5,704 nucleotides of DNA from CAZBBB01 sp964490005 (GTDB lineage: Bacteria; Planctomycetota; B15-G4): positions 1 to 5,704 of the forward strand of contig CAZBBB010000144.1 in NCBI GenBank assembly GCA_964490005.1, read 5' to 3'. Of the stretch, positions 1 to 5,658 are shown in pieces; within the stretch, counting starts at the first letter, position 1, and the number at the start of each line of letters is the position of its first letter. The translations under genes were made by a program, and so were the position numbers. The notes below the pieces were generated by a model. The model saw nothing but the letters and a program-made list of their open reading frames with translations. It searched no databases and was not told the DNA's origin.

Positions 1-801
1 CTGCGGCGCGACCGGGTGCGGGTCGACCGACGCGCGCGCCGCGGCGAGCAGCTCGGGCACGGCGAGCGCGACGCCGCCGGAGATCGCGATGACCTGCGGA
101 TCGAGCAGCGTGACGAGCAGCCGGCACAGCGCGGCCATCGCGTCGAGCGCATCGGCCACGATCGGCGCGGCGCGCGCATCGCCACGGCGCCAGGCGGCGA
201 AGAGCGCCGCGGCGTCGTCGGGCAGGCCGACGGCGGCCGCGCGCCGGCCGAGCGCGAAGCCGCCGAGGTAGGCCTGGTAGCAGCCGTCGTGCCCGGCCGG
301 GCAGGCGAGCCCGCCCGGACGCCAGATGGCGTGGCCGCCTTCGGCCGCCATGCCGCGGTGGCCCTCGACGAGCGCGCCGTCGCAGACGAAGCCGGCGCCC
401 ACGCCGGTGCCGATGTACAGCGCGACCAGGTCGCGCGCGCCGCTCGCGTGGGCCTCGGCCACGGCCGCGGCGTTCACGTCGTTGACGAGGCGCACGGGCA
501 GGCCGAGCGCCGCCGAGAGCGGCGGCCCCACGAGCGTGTCCGACAGTCCCAGCGAGGGGCTCAGGAACACGCGACCGGTGGCCGTCTCGGTGTAGCCCGC
601 CATCGCGAGGCCCACGGCGCGCGGGCGGCTCGGCGCGGCCGCGAGCTGCGCGCGCCCCTCGGCGATCAGGCCCTCGAGGAAGGCCTGCGGGTTGCTCGTC
701 GGCGTTTTCACGTCGCGGCGGGCCGTCAGCGCGCCGCGCGCGTCGACGCGCGCGCTGCGCAGGTGCGTGCCGCCGACGTCGAAGGCCAGCACCTCGCTCA
801 C
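1..801 (-). CDS. ROK-family sugar kinase, partial (C-terminus beyond the left edge)
   Basis: This is an ATP-dependent kinase of the ROK family (hexokinase/actin fold), which typically phosphorylates glucose, N-acetylglucosamine or a similar sugar in the cytoplasm. The 267 visible residues begin MSEVLAFDVGGTHLR, with the ATP-binding DxGGTxxR motif at D8-R15. Further motifs are AGYTETATGRV at about 68-78, the catalytic Asp in VNDVNAAA (D108), the phosphate motif IGTGVGAGF at 130-138, the sugar/zinc segment E154-G-G-H157, and ISGGV at 240-244. Family members usually have about 300-320 residues, so roughly 40-50 are probably missing past position 1. The GTG start overlaps the previous stop codon as GTGA (801-798), and no Shine-Dalgarno is visible, so translational coupling is likely. 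The zinc motif is atypical: C167-P-A169-G-H-D-G-C174-Y-Q176 instead of CxCGxxGCxE. Family assignment is firm. The substrate cannot be told. A ROK-type repressor is unlikely because no N-terminal helix-turn-helix is present. Confidence 0.92.
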   Translation of the reverse strand, partial: MSEVLAFDVGGTHLRSARVDARGALTARRDVKTPTSNPQAFLEGLIAEGRAQLAAAPSRPRAVGLAMAGYTETATGRVFLSPSLGLSDTLVGPPLSAALGLPVRLVNDVNAAAVAEAHASGARDLVALYIGTGVGAGFVCDGALVEGHRGMAAEGGHAIWRPGGLACPAGHDGCYQAYLGGFALGRRAAAVGLPDDAAALFAAWRRGDARAAPIVADALDAMAALCRLLVTLLDPQVIAISGGVALAVPELLAAARASVDPHPVAPQ

Positions 802-3008
802 GGCGACGGCTCCAGCGCCGCGGGCACGGGCGCACTGGCGGCCACCGCCAACGTCGCGCGCTGCGCGTCGAGGAAGGAGCGCTCGAGCAGCGCGGCCTGC
901 TCGGCGGCCCGCACGCCCGCCGCCGCCAGCAGGTCGCGCCGCGCGAGCGGGTCCGAGCCGAGGTCGAAGAGCGCCGTCCGGCCGTCGGCGTTGTCGCGCA
1001 GCCACAGCCACGATCCGGCGCGCACCGCGTCGAGGTCGGCGCCCGTCACGCCCGGCACGGGTCGCAGCACGGAGGCGAAGACCGTCTCGGAGAGCGCCGG
1101 TCCGAAGGGCGGCGGCAGGCGCCCCTGCACGCTCGACTGGCTCGAGAGCCCCCCGAGGTGGCCCAGCAGCCGCGTCACGTCGACGAGCGCGATCGGCGCG
1201 CTCTCGACGAAGGGCCCGCCATCGGCGCCGCGCACGCCGGGGCCCGCCATGATCAGCGGCACGCGCACGACCTCTTCGTGCAGGCTCTGGCCGTGGCCGC
1301 GCCCCTTGCGCTCGTAGAACTCCTCGCCGTGCAGGCCGACGACGACGATCAGGGTCCGTTCGAGCAGGTCGTGACGCGCCAGCGCATCCAGCACCAGGCC
1401 GAGCGCGCGGTCGACGGCCGCGACCTCGCCGTCGTAGAGCGGCCCGACCTCGTGCGCCAGCGCTTCGGCGGCGCCCGGCCGGCTGTCGAGCGGACGCAGC
1501 GCTTCGGTGAGCGCCGAGCGGTCGGCTTCGGGCAGCCGCGCGAGGTCCTCCGGCAGGGGCGCGCAGGGCAGCACCGGGTCGGCCAGGTCGAGCAGCGCGA
1601 ACCACGTGAACTGCGAGGCGTCGACGAGCCAGTCCTGAAAACGCTCGACGAGCATCGGCGCGGGCAGGCGCGCGCGCTCGATCGTCTCCCAGCCGCGCTG
1701 CAGTCCGCTGCCGGTGAGCGACGGCTCGCTCGAGCTGAACAGCGCCGTCGTGATCCCGCTCCAGGCCGCCGTCTCGGCCAGGCTCGCCAGCCTTCCCGAG
1801 AGCTGCCGCCCGGGCGCGAGCCCCAGGCCGTGACTGAGCGGCGCGGCGCCGGTGAGCAGGCTCGCGAGGTTGGGCGCCATCCACGACGAGGGCGAGAGCG
1901 CGCGCTCCCAGCGCCCGCCGCGCGCGGCCAGCGCGTCGAGCGCGGGCGTCGCGGCGCCGCGATGGCCGGTGCATCCCAGCCGGTCGGCCCGCAGCGACGG
2001 CACCGTGACGAGCAGCACGTTGCGCCCGTGCTCGGGATGCAGCAGCCGGCGGGCGGCACGGCGCGGCGCCGAGATCCAGGCCTCGGTCAGCCCGACGAAC
2101 AGCCCTTCGGCCCCGCGGCGCGTCACGGCCACGTCGATGGCGCGCCCGGCGCGCGACGCGAGGTCCACGCTCACGGTGCGCTCGCCCTCCGCCTCGTCGA
2201 GCCGCAGACTCCCCGCCGGCGCGCCGTCGATCTCGATCAGCACGTCGCCGCTCGGCACGCTGCCCTCGGGCCAGGGCCGCATCGCGTGCACGACGAGCCG
2301 CAGGCGCGCGCCCTCGGGCAACTCGGCGCTCGCACCGAGGAAGGGTCGGCCGGGCGGCAGCGGCACGCACACCGGCCCGGGGCTGCCGGCCCGGCGCAGT
2401 TCGCCGGAGGGCGGCGCCGTCACGCGCGCGGCGCTCGAGCGCGCGATCAGGTCGTCGACGGGCGCGTCGGCCACGACGGGGATCGCCGACTCGTCGACGC
2501 CCCGGCCGAGCGAGGCCAGCACGACGTCGGCCACGTACGCGGTCGCGGACGCCGCCCCGTCCGGCGTCTGCGCGAGGAACTCCAGCGTGAGACGGGTGCC
2601 GGGCTCGGCGGGCAGCGGCAGGCGGCGCGCCGTCCAGGCCCCGTCGACGGTCGCCCGCCGCGCGTGCTCGTGACGGCCGCCGTCGGGAGTCACGCTCGCG
2701 ACGACGAGTTCGGCGCCCGTCCCGACCTGCGCGTCGACCCAGCGCAGCTCGGCCTGCGGGCCGGGCACGGTCACGGTGTAGCGCACGCTCTCGCCGGGCA
2801 GCAGCGCGCGGCCGTCGCGCTCGCCGCCCGCAAGGCGCAACGCCGACACCTCCCGGCCGGGCCCGTCGGCAGCCAGGCGCAGGCGCTGATCGACGCGCAC
2901 GTCGGGCAGCAGCTGCATGCGCCACCACGCGACGACGGCGCCGACGAGCACGAGCACGGCGACGAAGCGCAGCGCCGCCGCGCCGGCCGAGACCTGCGCG
3001 CGGCTCAA
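798..3008 (-). CDS. Membrane-anchored sulfatase-fold protein, probable pseudoenzyme
   Basis: This 736-residue protein belongs to the sulfatase/alkaline phosphatase superfamily. Residues 1-14 are short and basic, about 15-29 form one hydrophobic segment (FVAVLVLVGAVVAWW), and the rest is probably periplasmic. Residues about 54-168 and 212-313 look like two related beta-sandwich modules. The sulfatase domain starts at N330 (NVLLVTVPSLRADRLG) and runs through SSWMAPNLASLLTG (374-387), DLADPVLP and LHGEEFYE (559-566) to HGQSLHEE (572-579). It ends with the family-like tail region LFDLGSDPLARRDLL. Key positions are substituted: P337 for the metal-binding Asp of VDTLR, M377 at the nucleophile site (Cys/Ser/Thr), V479 for the His of DPH, and L559 for the Asp of SDHG. 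The fold is clear, but sulfatase or transferase activity is doubtful. The start is the TTG at 3008, which overlaps the lipoprotein stop as TTGA. A longer reading from 3299 would run antisense-free through the lipoprotein gene in another frame and gives low-complexity Arg/Ala sequence, so it was not used. No Shine-Dalgarno is visible at the TTG. Confidence 0.88.
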   Translation of the reverse strand: MSRAQVSAGAAALRFVAVLVLVGAVVAWWRMQLLPDVRVDQRLRLAADGPGREVSALRLAGGERDGRALLPGESVRYTVTVPGPQAELRWVDAQVGTGAELVVASVTPDGGRHEHARRATVDGAWTARRLPLPAEPGTRLTLEFLAQTPDGAASATAYVADVVLASLGRGVDESAIPVVADAPVDDLIARSSAARVTAPPSGELRRAGSPGPVCVPLPPGRPFLGASAELPEGARLRLVVHAMRPWPEGSVPSGDVLIEIDGAPAGSLRLDEAEGERTVSVDLASRAGRAIDVAVTRRGAEGLFVGLTEAWISAPRRAARRLLHPEHGRNVLLVTVPSLRADRLGCTGHRGAATPALDALAARGGRWERALSPSSWMAPNLASLLTGAAPLSHGLGLAPGRQLSGRLASLAETAAWSGITTALFSSSEPSLTGSGLQRGWETIERARLPAPMLVERFQDWLVDASQFTWFALLDLADPVLPCAPLPEDLARLPEADRSALTEALRPLDSRPGAAEALAHEVGPLYDGEVAAVDRALGLVLDALARHDLLERTLIVVVGLHGEEFYERKGRGHGQSLHEEVVRVPLIMAGPGVRGADGGPFVESAPIALVDVTRLLGHLGGLSSQSSVQGRLPPPFGPALSETVFASVLRPVPGVTGADLDAVRAGSWLWLRDNADGRTALFDLGSDPLARRDLLAAAGVRAAEQAALLERSFLDAQRATLAVAASAPVPAALEPSP

Positions 3009-3532
3009 GGGGCGTGCGCCGCGGGCGGCTCGCGCGGCGGCAGGTGCGTCTCGGGACGGATGCCGAGCAGGGCCACCACGCGCGCGAGCAGGTACTCGGC
3101 GTCGTCGTAGTTGTCCTCCCACTCCTCCCAGGCCTCGATCGCGCGCGGGTTGGTCGCGAGCATGCCGCCCTTGCGCACGACCTCCTCGGCCACGCGCACG
3201 CGCACCAGGAAGCTGCCGCCGGGCTGCGGCTCGATGAGCGCGAAGACCTTGCGGCGGCTGGGGCCGCGCACGACGGTGCGCGAGGTGCCGTAGACCCACT
3301 CGCTCTCGATGCGGCCGACGTTGGGGTCGCGCTGGCGCACGGTGAAGCCGGCCGAGTCGATCGTCGTGAGCACGACGTTGTACAGCGAGGGGTAGCTCAG
3401 ATCGTCGATGGTCGCCTCGGCCCAGCGCTCGGTGACCGAGGCGCAGCCGGCGAGCAGCAGGGCCGCCAGCGCCGCGAGCAGGGCCGGGCGCGCGCGCGCG
3501 GCGTCGATCGGTGCGTCCTTCATCGCGGGCAT
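3005..3532 (-). CDS. Small lipoprotein of unknown function
   Basis: This 175-residue protein is predicted to be exported and lipid-anchored. The signal peptide has a basic N-region (K5, R13, R15), a hydrophobic core at about 17-28 and a lipobox L27-A-G-C30. Residues +2 and +3 are Ala and Ser, with no Asp retention signal, so the outer membrane is the likely site. The mature part begins with an alpha/beta-looking stretch (YPSLYNVVLTTIDSAGFTVR, then GRIESEWV and the strand FLVRVRVAEEV). It continues with an acidic aromatic helix (WEEWEDNYDDAEYLLARV, 135-152) and ends in a Pro-rich tail. A short 'helix, GF-x-V strand, G-x-I-x-S strand' plan of this kind is common in small envelope lipoproteins, including BamC-like folds, but I do not recognise a named family. 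The start is uncertain: ATG 3532, ATG 3523 (MKDAP) and GTG 3559 (overlapping the end of der) are all possible, and none has a good Shine-Dalgarno. It sits between der and the sulfatase-fold gene, whose TTG start overlaps its stop. Confidence 0.82.
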   Translation of the reverse strand: MPAMKDAPIDAARARPALLAALAALLLAGCASVTERWAEATIDDLSYPSLYNVVLTTIDSAGFTVRQRDPNVGRIESEWVYGTSRTVVRGPSRRKVFALIEPQPGGSFLVRVRVAEEVVRKGGMLATNPRAIEAWEEWEDNYDDAEYLLARVVALLGIRPETHLPPREPPAAHAP

Positions 3533-3551
3533 CGTAGCGGGGAGGCGCCGC

Positions 3552-4871
3552 TCAATCACCGCTGCGCGTCTGGAAGCCGATCTTCACCGGGATCTGCGAG
3601 TAGGGCAGCGTCGCCTGCAGCTCGTGCAGCAGGAAGCGGCGCCAGTTGTCCTCGAACAGGTCGGGATCGTTGACGAACAGCACGAGTTCGGGCGGATGCG
3701 TGCCGACCTGGCTGCCGTAGTAGATGCGCCCGACGCGCCCGCCCTGCGGCTTGGGCTTGCGCTTCTCCCAGGCGCGCGCCAGCACGCGGTTGAGTTCGCC
3801 GGTCGTGACGCGCTGGCCGGCCTGGTCGTGCAGGCGCGCCGCCAGTTCGAGCAGTTGCCCGAGCCCCTGGCCGGACGGCGCGCAGATGTGCGTGATGGGC
3901 GCGAAGCCCAGGCCCCTGAGCGTGCCGCGGATGTAGACCTGGTAGTCGTCCTGCGTGGCCTGCCCCTGCGCCAGATCCCACTTGGTGACGACGATCACGC
4001 AGGGCACGGCGTGCTCGACGACCAGCCCGCCGAGCTGGCGGTCGATGCGCCCGATTTCGCGCGTCGCGTCGACGAGCAGCAGCACCACGTCGGCGCGCCG
4101 CACGGCCTTGAGCGCCCGCGCCTGGCCGTAGAACTCGACCGAGTCGCTGACGGTCTTGTCCTTGCGCAGGCCGGCCGTGTCGATGGCCGTGAACTTGCGC
4201 CCCTGGTGCAGGAAGGGCACGTCGACCGCGTCGCGCGTCGTGCCCGGCACGTCCGAGACGATCACGCGCGACTCCCCCACGAGCGCGTTCACCAGCGTCG
4301 ACTTGCCGACGTTCATGCGCCCCATGATCGCGAGCCGGATGTGGTCGGACGGCAGGGCCGGGTCGAGCGCGGCGTCGCCGACGAGTTCGAAGATGGCCTC
4401 CTGGAGATCCGCCAGGCCCGACTTCTCGCGCGCCGACACCTTGAAGGGTTCGCCGAAACCCAGCGCGTGCGCCTCGCCCACGCCCGACAGGTCGAGCCGG
4501 CCCTCGACCTTGTTCGCGACGAGCAGCACCGGCACGTCGAGTCGCCGCAGCCGCTCGGCGACCAGCCGGTCGCCGTGCGCGAGGCCCTCCTTGGCGTCGA
4601 ACACGAACAGCACCACGTCGGCGAGGGCCAGCGCGGCGTCGATCTGCGCGTCGACGTGCCGCTCGAGGCGGTCCTCGTCGACGATGCCGATGCCGCCGGT
4701 GTCGATCAGCTCGAGCGCCTTGTCGCCCATCCCGAGCACGAAGGAGAGCCGGTCGCGCGTGACGCCCGCCATGCCGTCCTCGATCGAGAGGCGTCGGCCG
4801 GCGAGCGCGTTGAACAGCGTGCTCTTGCCCACGTTGGGACGGCCGACGATCGCGACGCGCGGCAGGCTCAT
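3552..4871 (-). CDS. der: GTPase Der (EngA), ribosome assembly
   Basis: Der is an essential GTPase with two G domains that acts in maturation of the 50S ribosomal subunit in the cytoplasm. The 439-residue product is at the short end of the usual range of about 440-490. G domain 1 has the P-loop GRPNVGKS (10-17), GVTRD, DTGG (57-60), NKVE (120-123) and SAREKSG. G domain 2 has GRMNVGKS (184-191), DVPGTTRD, DTAG (231-234), TKWD (296-299) and CAPSGQG. From about residue 354 a KH-like RNA-binding domain follows, with TTGELNRVL, GRIYYGSQVGTHPP, LVLFVNDPDLF and the final IPVKIGFQTR. The ATG at 4871 overlaps the queE stop as ATGA and has GGGGGTG at 4880-4874. The open frame extends upstream to 5636, but that part is the shadow of queE. 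Two guanine-recognition motifs are non-standard: NKVE in place of NKxD, and TKWD in place of NKWD. The second domain also lacks the usual SA of the G5 motif. The identification is secure. Confidence 0.97.
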   Translation of the reverse strand: MSLPRVAIVGRPNVGKSTLFNALAGRRLSIEDGMAGVTRDRLSFVLGMGDKALELIDTGGIGIVDEDRLERHVDAQIDAALALADVVLFVFDAKEGLAHGDRLVAERLRRLDVPVLLVANKVEGRLDLSGVGEAHALGFGEPFKVSAREKSGLADLQEAIFELVGDAALDPALPSDHIRLAIMGRMNVGKSTLVNALVGESRVIVSDVPGTTRDAVDVPFLHQGRKFTAIDTAGLRKDKTVSDSVEFYGQARALKAVRRADVVLLLVDATREIGRIDRQLGGLVVEHAVPCVIVVTKWDLAQGQATQDDYQVYIRGTLRGLGFAPITHICAPSGQGLGQLLELAARLHDQAGQRVTTGELNRVLARAWEKRKPKPQGGRVGRIYYGSQVGTHPPELVLFVNDPDLFEDNWRRFLLHELQATLPYSQIPVKIGFQTRSGD

Positions 4872-5629
4872 CGCACCCCCAGCACCTTGTGGACCTGCGG
4901 CACGACGCGCACGGAGAGTCCGCGGCCGGCCAGCGCGTCGACCAGCGGGTCGAGGCGCGTGCGCGGCAGCGCCGGACTGCCGCCCAGCGGCGTGACGGGC
5001 TGCAGGAACACCGCCGCGGCCGGCGCGTGGCGCGCGAGCAGGTCGGCCGCCTGTTCGACCTCGGCCAGCGGCGTGTCGCCGTCGACCACCAGTTTGAAGA
5101 AGGTCTCGGTCGCGCCGAGCGCGCCGCTCGCGAGCACCTGCTCGTGGCGCGCCAGCGCGTCGGCGATGCCGGTCGCCGAAGGCAGCTTGAGGTCGCAGGC
5201 GATCCAGCGGCAGCGCGGCGCGAGCGCGGCCAGCTCCGGGCCGTGCAGGCCGGCGGTCTCGAGCATCACGTCGCGCGGCGCGAGCGCCTCCACCAGCGCC
5301 AGGGCGAACTGCGCCTGCTGCAGCGGCTCGCCGCCCGTGAGCGAGACGGGCGCGCGGCCGCCCGGCGCGCCGGGCGGATCGGCGCGCTCGACGAGTTCGA
5401 CGACCTGCTCGACGCCGAGCGGGTTGGGCAGCGAGCGCCCCGCCGCGCCGGGGATGGCGACGCGCGCGGGCGCGTCGAAGGCCCACGCCGTGTCGCAGTA
5501 ACGGCAGCCGACCGAGCAGCCCGCCAGCCGCACGAAGACCTGCCGGCGTCCGAGCAGCGCGCCCTCGCCCTGCCACGACCGGAACACTTCGGCGATGGCG
5601 GCGCGCGGCGGTTGGGAGACGGGGGGCAT
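4868..5629 (-). CDS. queE: 7-carboxy-7-deazaguanine synthase QueE (radical SAM)
   Basis: QueE converts 6-carboxy-5,6,7,8-tetrahydropterin to 7-carboxy-7-deazaguanine, on the path to preQ0, preQ1 and queuosine in tRNA. It uses a 4Fe-4S cluster and S-adenosylmethionine. The 253-residue protein shows the family's N-terminal signature EVFRSWQGEG (14-23), then GRRQVFVRLAGC and the cluster motif C38-x3-C42-x2-C45-D-T. These are followed by SLTGGEPLQQ (96-105, SAM binding), LETAG (123-127, usually ETNG), CDLKLPS and FFKLVVDG. The CxxxCxxCDT spacing and the QGEG signature separate QueE from the pyruvate formate-lyase activases and other short radical SAM proteins. The ATG at 5629 has a strong Shine-Dalgarno (GGGGGTGA, 5640-5633) that differs by one base from GGAGGTGA. 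No queC, queD or queF is visible here. The gene is coupled to der downstream by an ATGA overlap, and 29 bases separate it from the gene upstream. Confidence 0.95.
   Translation of the reverse strand: MPPVSQPPRAAIAEVFRSWQGEGALLGRRQVFVRLAGCSVGCRYCDTAWAFDAPARVAIPGAAGRSLPNPLGVEQVVELVERADPPGAPGGRAPVSLTGGEPLQQAQFALALVEALAPRDVMLETAGLHGPELAALAPRCRWIACDLKLPSATGIADALARHEQVLASGALGATETFFKLVVDGDTPLAEVEQAADLLARHAPAAAVFLQPVTPLGGSPALPRTRLDPLVDALAGRGLSVRVVPQVHKVLGVR
4874..4880 (-). promoter_or_regulatory. Shine-Dalgarno of der inside the end of queE
   Basis: GGGGGTG lies four bases (T, G, C and G after the G run) ahead of the ATG at 4871 and within the final queE codons for Leu-Gly-Val. It resembles the queE site and supports ATG 4871 as the der start instead of any upstream codon in the same open frame. 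Confidence 0.6.
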
Positions 5630-5632
5630 GGC

Positions 5633-5640
5633 TCACCCCC
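5633..5640 (-). promoter_or_regulatory. Shine-Dalgarno of queE
   Basis: GGGGGTGA matches GGAGGTGA at seven of eight bases and lies three bases before the ATG at 5629, leaving six bases between the G run and the start. This fixes the queE start. Its first three bases are part of the hairpin at 5638-5655. Confidence 0.7.
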
Positions 5641-5655
5641 GCGGCGAACCGCGGG
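5638..5655 (-). promoter_or_regulatory. GC hairpin in front of queE, overlapping its Shine-Dalgarno
   Basis: On the minus strand, CCCGCGGTTCGCCGCGGG forms a perfect 7-bp all-GC stem with a UUCG loop in RNA. It begins three bases after the stop codon of the upstream gene. Its 3' arm supplies the first three G residues of the queE Shine-Dalgarno (GGGGGTGA, 5640-5633). No run of U follows, so it does not look like an intrinsic terminator. It may limit queE translation unless a ribosome finishing the upstream gene opens it. The fold is seen; the role is inferred. Confidence 0.5.
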
Positions 5656-5658
5656 CGA

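Noticed and set aside
16..1317. Long plus-strand open frame of 433 codons opposite the ROK and sulfatase-fold genes
   Set aside because: It gives Arg/Ala/Gly-rich sequence with no recognisable motif and lies opposite two well-supported minus-strand genes. Open antisense frames are expected at this GC content.
798..3008. Frameshift or broken gene as the cause of the missing sulfatase residues
   Set aside because: The frame is open across 736 codons, and family motifs flank every substituted position in the same frame, so the changes are point substitutions and not artefacts of a shift.
1158..3110. Plus-strand open frame of 650 codons
   Set aside because: The composition is that of an antisense shadow (Arg, Gln, Gly, Ala) and it lies opposite the sulfatase-fold gene, which carries clear family motifs.
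3009..3299. Upstream extension of the sulfatase-fold protein to 3299
   Set aside because: The added 97 residues are the out-of-frame reading of the lipoprotein gene. The TTG at 3008 gives a normal N-terminus followed directly by a membrane segment.
3408..5501. Plus-strand open frame of 697 codons
   Set aside because: It lies opposite der and queE, both of which are certain. It has no domain signature and a shadow-like Arg/Asp/Val-rich composition.
4872..5636. Upstream extension of der to a GTG at 5636, giving a 694-residue protein
   Set aside because: The extra 255 residues are the out-of-frame reading of queE and are low-complexity Arg/Ala sequence. Der proteins start just before the first P-loop, as with the ATG at 4871.
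5638..5655. The hairpin as an intrinsic terminator or a preQ1 riboswitch controlling queE
   Set aside because: No U-run follows it, and there is no A-rich tail or pseudoknot partner as in preQ1 class I aptamers. It is also too short for class II. The same-strand spacing favours read-through.
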